Both the position numbers and the translations under genes were made by a program. DNA of 64,000 nucleotides from Molossus alvarezi (taxonomy: Eukaryota; Chordata; Mammalia; Chiroptera; Molossidae), in the NCBI GenBank assembly GCA_037176705.1, contig CM073891.1:94919827-94983826 (forward strand), read 5' to 3'. The notes under the pieces were generated by a model. The model made no database searches. It saw nothing but the letters and a program-made list of their open reading frames with translations, and was not told the DNA's origin. The first letter of the stretch is position 1; each line of letters opens with the position of its first letter. Shown here in pieces: positions 1 through 10,522 of this stretch.

Positions 1-1120
1 CAAGGACTGTTCATGCCTTGGAGGAGTGGGCCGCCATGAGGGCTCTGAGGAGGTTTCCACCCTTCATGTCCCAGTTCCATTCACATTGAACCCTGTCTTC
101 CTAGAGTGATGGGGAGACAGGTAGCTTCAGCTCCTACCGCAAAGGTGCTCTCGGGTTTCCTGTGTGTGACGGCGAGGTCAGGACTGCCACCCGTGTTCTC
201 ACCTGCTGTGGGGAAGTAGAGACGTGGTGCTGGGCCTTGTGTACACAGGCCTGAACCCTCACTAAAGGGTTAGCCGCTGGGGTCAGTGTGGCCCAGATCC
301 TGAAAGCATCTTTGTCCTCTGGCCCTGTTCCCTGGCTACTCAGCACGTGAGCCTGGTAGCTACTACATCAGATCTGAGCAGAGACCCCAGAGGGACCCAG
401 GAGAGGACAGCGAAGGGAACTTGGCCTGAGGTGGAGAGGTGGGTCCCTTGCAGGTGCGTTGCGATTTACTACGCAGCCCAGCGGATTTGCCCAGAAGAGC
501 CCAAGTCATCTTTTCTGTGCCACGTGAAGACACTGAGGAGTGATTACCAGTGATTAATTACTTACACAGGCTGCATGTTTTTATTCCCGTCTAATTAAAG
601 TGCAGTGTACCGCTCTCAGTGTGGGGCCTGCCTTCCTCCTGGGTCCTTCTCCTGTTCATTCCTTTCCCTTCAAGGCTCCTCGGGGAACCTAGCATGACTT
701 GCCTCTTCCTGGCGGGGCTGGTTCCCAGGAGCAGCAGCCCTCAGAGTTGACTCAGATAACTGTCTATCTGAGGTGTCCCCAGGGTCCCCAGTCTTTCCCC
801 ACTTGTGACCGCATGACGCTGCCTTAGCTGTTGAGAAACAGGCATATCTGAGGTGCAGAGATCATGGTGGTACCTGGGAGCTAACTGAGGAAAGGAAATA
901 TTGAAAGACTGTGTGAGACCAAGGGCATTCAGAAGTCTTCAGCAAGTGTGGTTATTCCTGTGCATTGGTGTGTAGGTCTGACTGTGCTGCTGTCCCAGCC
1001 ATGAGAACTTGGTGCCTCCCTGCCAGGCCTTATTTCTCCTCCCAGTGCACTTTGGACTTCTCTCCTGGTAATGAGGTTGGGCCAGCCCTCCCCTTCTCTG
1101 CAGGAGGCTGATGCAGGGTC

Positions 1121-1164
1121 CTTTTCCCCCTCCTCCCCCTCCTCCTCCTCCTCCCCCTCCTCCG
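1121..1164. repeat. CCT-rich polypyrimidine simple repeat
   Basis: Almost pure C/T tract of imperfect CCT units in the SND1 intron. On the minus strand it encodes poly-Glu/Gly frames, which are artefacts of the repeat. Confidence 0.8.
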
Positions 1165-3639
1165 TCCCCATTGGGGATTCTGGGCAGGTCTGAGGACCAA
1201 GAAGGGAGCTGCTGATGGCAGCTGCATCGACTGTGCCCCCTCCCCCCATCACTCCTGCCCTAGCAGGACCCTGGACAGGGTTGGTTTAGCCATTGATTGG
1301 CTTTTAATTGAGCTTTGCTTCCCTACCGTGGGCTCAAAGGCCTCCACCACCCCGGCCCCACGCCAGCCCCAGCCCTAGAACCTCCTAAGCAGCGGTATTA
1401 AATAGGATTTAGAAAGGAAAGGCTCCAGCCATCGGAGCCTCAGTCCACATTGCCCGTCTCCTGCTGGGAAGAGGACCTGGGGCTTCCTAGGGAGGAAGTG
1501 CAGGGAAGGGGGCAGGAGCAGTGTGAGGACAGGAGAAGAGAGTCTCTGCTCCTGAGCTGGCCTTGCCTGTGCCCGGTCAAGAGGGCTCCTTCCCTAGGGC
1601 AGCCACAGCCACAGGGTGAGGAGCCTCAGCATGCAGAGCAGGTGGCGAAGGAGGGAGGTGCTTCTCTTGCCCTTTTTCCACCTGGTCTGTAGCCAGGGCC
1701 ATGTAGGAGTCAGAGGGACCCATCTCAGGAAAGCTGCTGCAGCCCAGGTGCCCCACAGGTGGCTCTCCCAGCTTCCTGGGTCCTCTGCCAAGGCCTGACT
1801 CAGGCTTGTCTCCACCAAAGGCCAAGAACATTCACAGTTCCCAGACCCCCATCTGCCCAGCATATTGGCCATGGAGGTCCCTCCCCAGCTCTTCCTTCTG
1901 CCAAGAACCTGGGGGCAGAGCCTTAAGGCACTGGCTCTATCTGTGTGCATAATTACTGTTCCTGTAGGAAGGGGTCTTTGGGTTTTTCTTGTCAGGGATC
2001 TGAGCTATAGGAGGGCTTGGGTGGCTGTGGGGAAATGGCACATGTCTGGCCAAGTGTCTTGCCAATGTGTCTATCCCCTCCCTGCCCCAGTTCTGCACAA
2101 GGGCAACATCAGTTAATATGGGCAAAATGAACCCATGTTTAAGGGTGGGGACCTGGGCAGCCAAGCCTGTCCCAGCTGACTGACGCCTTCCCACCAAGAA
2201 GCCTCCTGGCCAGGTTGTATTTACCAGCCTGCCGAAGTGCACTGGCAGCTCAGCCCCAGGGAATAAATAGCTGGTCACCTCCACAGTACACGGGAAGGGG
2301 AGCGAACTTCAAGGCTCCACTATTCAAAGGGCCGCCCCAGGCCCCTCAGAAACAGGGTCCCTTTATCTGGGGAGCAGCTCTCCTTGTACCCTGTGGCAGC
2401 TGCGTGCTTCTGGCTTCTTACCTCACAGGGCAGCAGTGTGAACCCACTGCTCCCTTCCTGCTGCCCTCCATGCCAGAGCAAGGGCCTGAGGGCCATCCCC
2501 CAGGCCTCAAGCTCGCTGCCCCCGAGCCTGCCAGAGAGAAGCTGCACCCCCTCTGCCGAGGAGGAAACCTGATGCTGTCCCCCGAGGCTCTCGCTTGAGG
2601 AGTCATTAGCAGTTTCTGCCCTCACCCTGTCAGTCTGTTCCCAACGCATCAGCTCTGCTGAGGAGCCTCCTTCCCCCACAGCAGAGGGAAGCAGGCTGGG
2701 GTTAGAGTGGGAGCCCGGAACTTCTCCAGGAGGCAGTGAGAGTCCCATGATCCCCACAGCTGCCCGGGTCTCAGAGGGTGGGGGCCGAGGGCTGAGTAGG
2801 AGTGACTGGCTGAGTAGTCACTTCCCTGGGTGACTTCCAGTGAGGGGGCCCAGGAGGAAAGCCTCGGCCTCAATGGATGTAGGCCTTGTCATGGGAAGGG
2901 ACTGTGGCTGTCCTCCAGAGTGCTCTCAGTGGCCCATGCCACGGCCTCTGATTGGAGAGGCCCTTTCATAGGGAAGCCCAAAGGCTAGAGACCCCCTTTC
3001 ATAAGGGCAGGTGGGCCCTGAACAAGTTTGGCCAGGAGTCTCTGATCTGGCTAAATTGAAGTCTGCTGCCTGCCTCCTCTCCTGTGGTGGCCAGGCCTGG
3101 GGGTTTTTGGAGCACAGGTGTCTAGGTGCTTATGATGAGGGAAGTGGCCGGGGTGATAGGACAGGTGTTGGAGGGAAGTGGGAGGGGTCAGAAGCTATTT
3201 GGGTTAGAGCCCAGCCCCAGACCAGGGGCTCGAGAACTCAGCCTCAGAAGGCAGAGGATGCTGCCCTGTGTGGGTGGCAGAAGTCTGTACCTAGGCCCTG
3301 TCTCTGCCACCTCCCTCAGCCACACCCTGGTAGCCACCCTTCCCCCGCCTCGGGCTTGGAAAGTTCCTGTTGCCCGTTCCAGTTCTCAGGGCCCTTGCCT
3401 CCCTTCTAGTGGAAGGACACACACTTGTGCCTCATGAAAGGCCGGAGTGTGGCCTCTGTGGGTGTGGCCCCCCAAGGTGGCTCAGTAATTCCAGCATTCC
3501 TGCCCTTCAGCTGCTTCCTGATGCCACCAGGGATCTGCATGTCAGCTGAGTGATCAAATGGAAAGGAGACTCAGAGAAGGCACTGGCTTCTTTGCCCACT
3601 GCTCAGTGCTGCCTTCTGTCTCCAGAGGCCCAGTCAAAG

Positions 3640-3835
3640 CCAAGAGCCTCTTGAAGAGCTCTAGAGCCTGTGTTCAAATCCTGGTTCTGCTGCTTCGAGC
3701 AAGTCTGTGTGCCTGCCTCAGTTTCCTCTTTAAAATGGGTAATGTTAATCTCCACCCAAAGGGTTGTGAGAATGCAATGAGTTAATACCAGGAGAGTGTT
3801 AGAATGGCACCTGGCACCTAATCAGCATATAAGTG
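3640..3835 (+). repeat. MIR SINE (ancient)
   Basis: It contains the MIR core signature: a tRNA-like 5' part, then the 'cctcagtttcctc...aaaatggg' block near 3715-3740, a 'gttgtgagaatgcaatgag' type segment, and the 'tggcacctggcac' tail. Diverged, with no visible TSD, as expected for a mammal-wide fossil. Confidence 0.8.
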
Positions 3836-4264
3836 TGTTGTCACCCCTTTCCTGTGTGTGTTTGTGGGTCCCCACGTGTGGTTCAGTCCCCGCAGTCCGC
3901 CACCCCCTCCCTGCTCTGACAGGCTCACTATGGGGATAATCTCCTGGCCGCAGGATTGAACTTGACGTGCTGTCACATGGAATCAGCTTCTGAGCCGCTG
4001 CATTCCTGACAGCACAGAGCTGGGGTGGAGGGGGAGGGAAAGGTAGGAGAGAGCCCAGCCTCTGAGCTGGGGTCAGAGCACCTGCCTGAGATGAGCAAGC
4101 CAGAGAAGTTGCTGAGAAGGCATATTTTTGCACAGTGAGAGCCCTCCCCTCCACGTCCCAGGGCTGTCACTTGCAGAGCCTCAGGAGTGCCATGGGCCCT
4201 GTGACAGTTCAGAGTGACCCTGCAGAGTACATGGGGAGGGAGTTGGGGACGCAGAGCCACCCCA

Positions 4265-4452
4265 GCACCAGGGTTCTTCTGGTATGCATGAGAATCGCCA
4301 GGAGCCTGCTTTGTTTTACTTCCTCTGGGGCCTTTGTAGCAGACCCTAATTTGGTAGGCGTGCAGTGGGACCCCGGCACCTGCATTTTTAATAAGCTCCC
4401 CAGTGGCTTCTGATGCCTGCCAGAATTTGAGAGCCTCTGGATCAGAAGCACT
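4265..4452 (+). mobile_element. MER5-type non-autonomous hAT DNA transposon
   Basis: It has the typical arrangement of MER5A-like elements: 'gcatgagaatcgcc' at the left, a middle block, then 'ctgcatttttaataagctccccag' and a 'ttgagagcctc' right end. The family is palindromic, so the orientation is nominal. A Ves SINE inserted at its right edge. Confidence 0.7.
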
Positions 4453-4468
4453 TAAGAACACTCTTCCC

Positions 4469-4717
4469 GCCCTGGCCGGTTTGGCTCAGCGGTTAGAGCG
4501 TCGGCCTGCGGTCCGGAGAGACCCGGGTGCGGTTCCCGCTAAGGGCATGTACCTCTGTTGCAGTTTGTCCCCGGCCCTGGTTGGTCGTGTGGGTGGCAGC
4601 CACTCGATGTGTCCCTTTCACGTCGATGTTTCTCTCTCTCTCTCTGTTCCTCTCTCCCTCCCACTCTACCTGAACAAAAAATGGAAAAATGTCCTCAGGT
4701 GAGGATAAAAAAAAAAA
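4469..4717 (+). mobile_element. Ves SINE, full length, TSD aagaacactcttccc
   Basis: tRNA-derived head with A box (TGGCTCAGCGG) and B box (GGTGCGGTTCCCGC), a CT-rich body, and a 'tcctcaggtgaggat' tail leading into an A run. A perfect 15-bp TSD lies at 4454-4468 and 4718-4732. The intact TSD and low divergence indicate a fairly recent insertion in the SND1 intron. Confidence 0.97.
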
Positions 4718-4888
4718 AAGAACACTCTTCCCCTCACCTCCCATGATAAGAGGGTTCCTTGAGTGCCCTGTGGTGCTTCCCATGTTCACTCACCCCAGAG
4801 GGACCCATTTGCTCCAGAGTCCTTTTCCTGGTACCCTTTCTGACTTCACTTCCTCATCCCCTCTTCCCCTTTGCTGACCCACACGTAG

Positions 4889-5030
4889 GTCTGGGCCCAC
4901 TATGAGGAGCAGCCCGTGGAGGCGGTGACGCCTGTGCTGGAGGAGAAGGAGCGTTCGGCCACCTATAAGCCAGTGTTTGTGACCGAGATCACTGACGACC
5001 TGCACTTCTATGTGCAGGATGTGGAGACAG
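4889..5030 (+). CDS. SND1: SND1 exon 18 (residues about 657-703)
   Basis: It opens in phase 0 with V-W-A-H-Y-E-E and runs to ...Q-D-V-E-T, plus the first base of a split Gly codon. This is the stretch just before the Tudor core: the first part of the split SN5 fold and the beta-rich '[15 protein letters not shown]' segment. The acceptor is CGTAG|GT and the donor is CAG|GTGAGT at 5031. Compared with the human protein as I remember it, there are a few conservative changes near the start (for example A for E before V, and T for S before Y-K-P), consistent with an orthologue rather than a pseudogene. Confidence 0.97.
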
Positions 5031-5289
5031 GTGAGTGCTCAGGCCCAGCCCAGGTCTCGCTGCCTCCTAGCTCCTGGCACGGGCACGGCCCAGGGGCTCC
5101 AGGGATCTCCTCTGCTGCCCACCCACCAGGCCCCGATGCCACTCTCTGGGCCCATGGGTCATTTCCTGGCCTGCAAGTGAGCACTGGAGTGGGCAGTCCG
5201 AGCAGGTCCTCAGAGGACTGATGAGGTAACCAGTTTTGTCTGGGTGGTGCTCTGAGGCTCTTAGGTAATTGTTTTGTTCCCAGACACCC

Positions 5290-5319
5290 CTGGCTGGGCT
5301 GGGCTGGGCTGGGCTGGGC
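5290..5319. repeat. (GGGCT)n microsatellite
   Basis: Five to six consecutive GGGCT units inside SND1 intron 18. The unit resembles immunoglobulin switch-type G-rich pentamers but is a simple repeat here. Confidence 0.85.
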
Positions 5320-5368
5320 ATGAGTGTGTAGCCCTCGGAGTCTGTCGGGAAGCAATGAACGGACTGTC

Positions 5369-5458
5369 TCACTGGCACTCAAGGCAGCCCATGGGTGGCA
5401 GGATGCAGCTCTGCCCGGCCTCCTCAGCCCACCCCAGGCCCACTCCAGATCACCAGCA
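5369..5458. repeat. Local 90-bp duplication, copy 1
   Basis: Begins 'tcactggcactcaaggcagc' and ends 'atcaccagca'. A second copy lies at 5907-5996 with only a handful of differences and compensating one-base indels. Both are in SND1 intron 18 in the same orientation. Confidence 0.9.
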
Positions 5459-5906
5459 TCAGGAAGCAAGAACTGGTATTGCTCAGCCCTCTCCCTCAGC
5501 TTCCTTGGGAGGAGGGTGGAGGAGGGGAACGTGGGCTTGTCTCTGCTGGGGTTTCTTCTTCTCTAGAGGTTACCAAGCCCTGAATGGTAGCCATTTGCCA
5601 TGGAAACAGGAGGCTCTCTAGGGGAAGTCACCCCAGGCAATTTTTCTAAAGGACTCTCTCCCCATCCTCCTTTCTGCCCTCCACCAGTGTTATGCCCGGT
5701 AGACAGGGCAATAGAAGCAGCTCTCTCAGTGGTTACACCATGGCCCCTCCAGCCCTACTTCCCACCTCCATTCCCTGTAAGCTGACCTCCCTGTTCTCCT
5801 TGCCACCCTGTACAGGGAAACATTTTAACTGAGCGCAGAGGAAAAGGCTCTTAGAGCCGCCTCTAGGGCCAAGGAGTCAGATCCTTGCAAGGCAGAGGGG
5901 GCTATG

Positions 5907-5996
5907 TCACTGGCACTCAAGGCAGCCCCATGGGTGGCAGGGTGCAATTCTGCCGGCCTCCTCAGCCCACCCCAGGCCCACTCCAGATCACCAGCA
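5907..5996. repeat. Local 90-bp duplication, copy 2
   Basis: Direct repeat of 5369-5458, offset 538 bp. The sequence between the copies is single copy, so this is a dispersed intronic duplication rather than a tandem array. Confidence 0.9.
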
Positions 5997-7199
5997 GCCT
6001 CGTCTCAGCCACTTCCTCTTTAATGATATTTCTCAGGCAGCTGCTTTTGTGGTAATGTCATTTCACCAAGGAAAACTAACAGTTTCGAGTCCTGGGCTGG
6101 CTATATTTGGGAGGGGAAACAATGGGGAAGGGGAGAGATGGAGTTGATGAGCCTTCAGGATCAGCTGTCATCCTGCTGAGAGCTGGGCCAGCCACTGTTC
6201 TGGGAGCCAAGAGAGACCCAGCTCCAGGTCTGGGTGGTGTGCTGGCAGGAGCTCGCAGTGGTGGTTCAGGCGGAAACGAGAGCTGCTCTGAGCACAGGTG
6301 CCAGCAGGAGTGAATGGCCTCAGGGAACTTGGGGGAAGGAAACTCAGAGACCCTGCCCAGAGCACAACAGCTCCCAGAGTCTGCCTGGCCTCTGGGTCCT
6401 GCTAGGGAGGACTCCCCTTGAGTCAGTAAGAACAGGACCCTTCAGTCTCCAGGGGTGGAGCTAGAGGATTCAAAGCCATTGAGCACAGTTTGTAATCACA
6501 GAGGCTTCCCGTGCCTGCCCGGCACCCCTCCTGGCTGTCTCTGCCAGCTCTAGGGAGCCCTGACACTGCAGTGAGCAGTAGCCAAGGCAAGAAATAAAGA
6601 AGGAGAACTACGGAGGAACCCGTGTATTCCTAGAGTAGCGGAGAAGAGTGAGGCGCTTTGTGGCTGCCGCCTGGAGAGTCGTGGTGGGCTCTGGAGAAAA
6701 CCCTGTCCTGGGGCGGCTCCCTGGCATCCAGGAAGATAAACCTCAGCACTCACAGCCTCCCTCTTCCGCAGCCTTTCTCCCCTCCTGGGGGACATCCTCT
6801 CACCCTCTCTCCCTTCTCCTCATTAAAGCCTGCTTTCAGAGGGGAGCTGATGAAATGATGAAAACATTTCCATTAGCTGTAAATGACCAACCAGGTCTCT
6901 GTGTAAGGACCTCCCAGAGGGCTGTGCCTGTTTGCAGGAGGCAAAGTCTGCTTCTGTTGCCTTGGAGCAAAAAAATAAAAATAAAAATAGACCAAGTATA
7001 GGAGTCTTCTGTAGAGTCTTCTCCTTAGTCTCAAATTGTACTGTCTGGGCAAGGAACACTCTCTCAGGAAAATTAATAGAGTGTTAATCGCTGGGTAGGG
7101 AAAGGGCAGTTGGTGTCCTAAAAGCCCCCGTTCTGAGACCAAGTCTGGGCAGAGGCCTGAGAATGGACAGACCTCGTGTGCCTAGGCAGAGGTCACCTT

Positions 7200-7330
7200 C
7201 AAAGCAGCTGAATTATTAAGCACCCTGCACTTGTCGGGCCTTGCAAGAGAGAACAACCAAGGGAGCTATAGTCTGTGCCCTGAAGGAGCTCACTGTGTAG
7301 TGGCAGAAACATAAACTCAGACAAGGAACT
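7200..7330 (+). repeat. Diverged L2/MIR-like fossil
   Basis: Contains the 'tgccctgaaggagctcac' and 'ataaactcagacaag' type phrases common in L2 and related ancient repeats. The family cannot be fixed by eye. Confidence 0.45.
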
Positions 7331-8396
7331 TAAAGGCCGGCTGACAAGTGTACCAACAGCCAACACGTGTCAGGCCTCTGTTACAGTGAGTGGCACCTTG
7401 GGACCTGAAGATGGAGAGGAAGCCACATGCACCCAGGTGCCCTGACCTCGGAGAGCCAAGGGGACCTACAGGTCTGATGCAGAGAGATCAGGGCCAGGAG
7501 GGACTGATGCTTACTTGGCACGTGGTGGTGAGGGGAGCAGCAGGAAGGAGCTAGGAAGGGAAACTGAGAAGACCTTCCATTGCATAAATAAAAAGCAGGC
7601 AGGGAGTAGGGCCCCAAGGTCAGAGTGATTCGGGAAAGACAAGGCAGGGAAGGAGAGTTCCTTATCCCCCTGCCCCTCCCAGGTTGAGGAGGACATTGAA
7701 TTGGGGGTGGGAAAGGAGAACCCCAACCTGACAGCACCGGGAGTTCAGTTCAGTATGTATCTCGCAGAATGACTGGTCCGAGTGACCAAGTTTGAATATC
7801 CTGAGACTGGATCTTGCTCTCAGAATTGTTCTCCATCTTCTATAGCTCGGATTCCGGGGCCCTCTCCTTGTCCAGGGTTGTATGGGGCTTATCCTTTATC
7901 TCCAATTTAGCCCCAGGAGACATTGCAGAAAGTGGCTACAGTCAGGCACCACCTCTGTGGCCCAAGCCAGGGCCAGCTCTTATAGGAATGGGTGCAGGCT
8001 GGCCAGCTCCCACCCAAGAGGAGGCTGCTTGGCCTTGGTCTCGCTCCACGTCTACTTGCATTCTCCATCTCCTTAACCAGCACCCAGGAATGTCCCTGAG
8101 GGCTCCCGCAGCCGTGGCCAGTAGATTAGAGAGCTAGGATTGGAAAGCACTGTGTGTCTCTAAGGCCTGAACTGTCAGCAAGTCACCATCCTGCCTTTGA
8201 AGATATACAGCATGGAACTTCTTGAGCAGAGACCAAAGAGGACCTCCCAGGGGGGTGGAGGTCAGCCGATGTGGCTGGTGCTCTACAGAATTCCTCACCC
8301 CACCCACTCCCCAGGCTCATCTGCCTCCCCAGCCCATCCAGCATGAGGCTCTGAAGGACCTGGCACCATAGCCTCACTCTCTTTTCCTCCTATCAG

Positions 8397-8520
8397 GCAC
8401 CCAGCTGGAGAAGTTGATGGAGAACATGCGCAATGACATCGCCAGCCACCCTCCTGTCGAGGGCTCCTATGCCCCCCGCCGGGGAGAATTCTGCATTGCC
8501 AAATTTGTAGATGGAGAATG
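8397..8520 (+). CDS. SND1: SND1 exon 19 (residues about 704-744, start of Tudor domain)
   Basis: The first two bases complete Gly704. The exon then encodes [10 protein letters not shown] and continues to the start of the Tudor barrel ([12 protein letters not shown]), ending with TG of the split Trp745 codon. Phe740, one wall of the methylarginine-binding aromatic cage, is encoded here and is conserved. Acceptor TATCAG|GC; donor ATG|GTAAGC at 8521. Confidence 0.98.
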
Positions 8521-9316
8521 GTAAGCCACTTGGGCCCAAGCAGAGCAGTAGGAGCCATGGCAGGGCTGTCCTCAGGGCACTGGCTAGACTTGAGGCATTT
8601 CCTCTGCAGCCTGGTTTCCATTGGGGTGTTGTTGATCTTGGCCAGCTCCCCAGGATAGCCCTCTTCATTGCCCAGAGCCTGTCTGGGCCTGCACTTGAGC
8701 CAGCCTCTGGAGTGTGTTTCTCCTCCCTCTCGCCTCTGTTGGGGGAGCCCTGGCTGGCTGGGGCCCTCCAACACACCCGTCATCCCACACAGGAAAAATG
8801 ATGTCTCAGTGAGCCCAGACCAGTCGCCCACCCCTCCATCTTGACTGTCTGGGACATGAGCAGCAGCCCTCCCAAGCTGCAAGGTCACTTATATCTGATC
8901 CACCAAGGGCAGGGCCCGTGGCCTTCCCAGGGTGACGAAGTGACTTGGATGTGTTCCCTGCTGCGGCCTCCCAGACAGAGCTGCCAGCTAATTACAGCTG
9001 CTGTTTAGTGTGCTGGGTTTAAACAGCAGACATCAATCTAGTCATTAGTCTTGTTGCTTTATGCCCCAAGGACACATTAATCTGCTTCACATGCTCCCAT
9101 CTTCCTCCCTCTGCTCCCAGCGATGCTCTTGATTGCATTAAACGATGACCAGAGTGCCCCGGTGGAGTCCGAGAACTGTCCTCTGTAACACCCATGGGTG
9201 TGCTCTCTGAGCCCCGGGCTGGGAAGTGCTCTGCCCTCTGCCCTGCCATCCCGAAGGCTCCAGGGAGATTAGCCTCTCAGGGCTCTCCCCTGAGCTCTGC
9301 CATGATGTCATTGCAG
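8521..9316 (+). other. SND1: SND1 intron 19 (796 bp)
   Basis: GT-AG intron splitting the Trp745 codon inside the Tudor domain. At about 8980-9085 it is unusually TAAT-rich and low in repeats ('gctaattacagctgctg', 'cattagtcttgttgc', 'cacattaatctgc'), which could mark a conserved regulatory element. Confidence 0.85.
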
Positions 9317-9386
9317 GTACCGGGCCCGAGTAGAGAAAATCGAGTCTCCGGCCAAAGTACACGTCTTCTACATTGACTATGGCAAC
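9317..9386 (+). CDS. SND1: SND1 exon 20 (residues 745-768, Tudor aromatic cage)
   Basis: The first base completes Trp745. The exon encodes Y746-R-A-R-V-E and ends V-F-Y763-I-D-Y766-G-N768. Tyr746, Tyr763 and Tyr766, together with Phe740 of exon 19, form the known cage that binds symmetrically dimethylated arginine of partners such as PIWI and Sm proteins. Asn768 contacts the ligand. All are present, so ligand binding should be retained. Acceptor TTGCAG|G; donor AAC|GTGAGT. Confidence 0.98.
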
Positions 9387-10408
9387 GTGAGTAGGGGCCT
9401 GGGATGTGGACAAGGAGACAAGAAGGGGGTTCTAAGTGGCTGCCAGGGGCCGTTCAACACAGTAGCACCCTAGGTCAGGGCCTCTGGACTCTCACTGGCA
9501 GACAGTGGGCATGTGCACATTGCTACTGTTTGTGTAACAGGCCGTGACCCCTGAGAGACCAGGCAAAACTGGCATCTCTGGCCAGAGGCCTATGTGCACT
9601 GATGTCTCCTGCGTGCCCAGCCACACCTATGCTTCCTCTTCTGCCCTGCCTATGAAACGTGAGCCCAAGAAGGCCCTCCACACCCTACAGTTCCTAGTCC
9701 TCGTGCTCAACTTGGTGCTTGTCACATCTGCTGATCTCCAGTACATCCCCAAACCGAGGTGGCGGAGTGACTGGGAGATTCCCTGTGGTGGCAGCAAACA
9801 GGAGAGAACACCGCAGTTCAGACTGTGGTTTTGGGGCTGTGGCCACACACTTGCCTTGAGGCCTAGAGTTGAGGGTCCGTTAGCAGAAAGCCCAGAACTG
9901 GTCCACACTCCCACTCTACTACCTGGGAATACACCAGGAAGAGGTCCCTCCAGGCTGGCACGGCCCCACACATCTCGGCCAGAACCACGGGCAGGCTAGG
10001 GCGCTGCCAGGCCCCTCGTCTTGATGTGCTTTCCCAGCCAGAGCACCCCCGGCCTGTGGAAGAGTCTCGGTCAGAGAACCCATTCAGGGAAGGCACTGGA
10101 AAGAAGTGGAAACAGCGGTAAGAGTCCAGTTGTGAAATTAGTTAAGTGAGAACCAACACGTGTGCCAACACCAGGCCCAGGGTTCACAGGGTATGAGTCA
10201 CAGCTACCCACCTGCAGGTGCCAGCCGGCCATGTTCTCCCAGGGCTTCACTGAGTAGGCAAGCCGGGGACGTGGCTCAGTGGGGCCGAGTCGTGGGTTCA
10301 CGGGCAGTCCCTGAGGTAGAATTCCCAGAGGCCTGGCCACAGGGGGTTGTCCTCTGAGGACAATGGGGCGTCAAGTGGGTGATGCTGTTGGTCTGGTGTG
10401 TTCTGCAG
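9387..10408 (+). other. SND1: SND1 intron 20 (1022 bp)
   Basis: GT-AG intron with donor GTGAGT and acceptor TTCTGCAG. No recognisable recent mobile element. The 151-residue open frame at 9544-9999 has no homology or splice support and is not called. Confidence 0.85.
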
Positions 10409-10522
10409 AGAGAGATCCTGCCGTCCTCCCGCCTGGGGGTCCTGCCACCTGCCTTCAGCACTCGTGTCCTGCCAGCTCAAGCCACGGAGTACGCCTTCGC
10501 CTTCATCCAGGTGCCCCAAGAT
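10409..10522 (+). CDS. SND1: SND1 exon 21 (residues 769-806)
   Basis: A 114-base, phase 0-0 exon of exactly 38 codons. It opens R-E-I-L-P-S-S and ends A-F-I-Q-V-P-Q-D. It closes the Tudor barrel and returns to the SN5 fold. Acceptor CTGCAG|AG; donor GAT|GTGAGT. A few positions differ conservatively from human as remembered (I for V, S for T, V for T). Confidence 0.97.

Larger units (their letters stand above)
1..4888 (+). other. SND1: SND1 intron upstream of exon 18 (partial)
   Basis: There is no exon in this stretch: no flanked open frame resembles the preceding SND1 sequence. It holds a polypyrimidine (CTC/CCT) tract at about 1121-1164, a MIR, a MER5-type DNA transposon and one Ves SINE, listed separately. 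The rest is unique-looking, moderately GC-rich intron. The end is a normal acceptor: a long C/T-rich run at about 4840-4880, then CGTAG before position 4889. Confidence 0.85.
5031..8396 (+). other. SND1: SND1 intron 18 (3366 bp)
   Basis: GT-AG intron with donor GTGAGT and acceptor TATCAG. It contains a GGGCT microsatellite, a 90-bp local duplication and some diverged L2/MIR-like sequence near 7200-7330 ('ccctgaaggagctcac...'). No coding segment is evident. Longer open frames here lack splice context or homology. Confidence 0.85.

Noticed and set aside
4471..4540. tRNA-like A and B boxes at the many SINE heads
   Set aside because: They do not form a full cloverleaf with anticodon and acceptor pairing and are followed by SINE bodies or A-tails. 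They are SINE promoters, not tRNA genes.
4403..4702. A recurring predicted peptide in about ten places, beginning near 'LAQRLERRPAV' or its antisense form
   Set aside because: These are translations of the Ves SINE, with the same frame appearing at each copy, not a gene family.
8295..8888. 197-codon minus-strand frame around SND1 exon 19
   Set aside because: It is the antisense shadow of a real coding exon with intron on both sides.
9544..9999. 151-codon frame in SND1 intron 20
   Set aside because: It lies fully within a GT-AG intron of a well-defined gene, with no splice sites or homology to support it.
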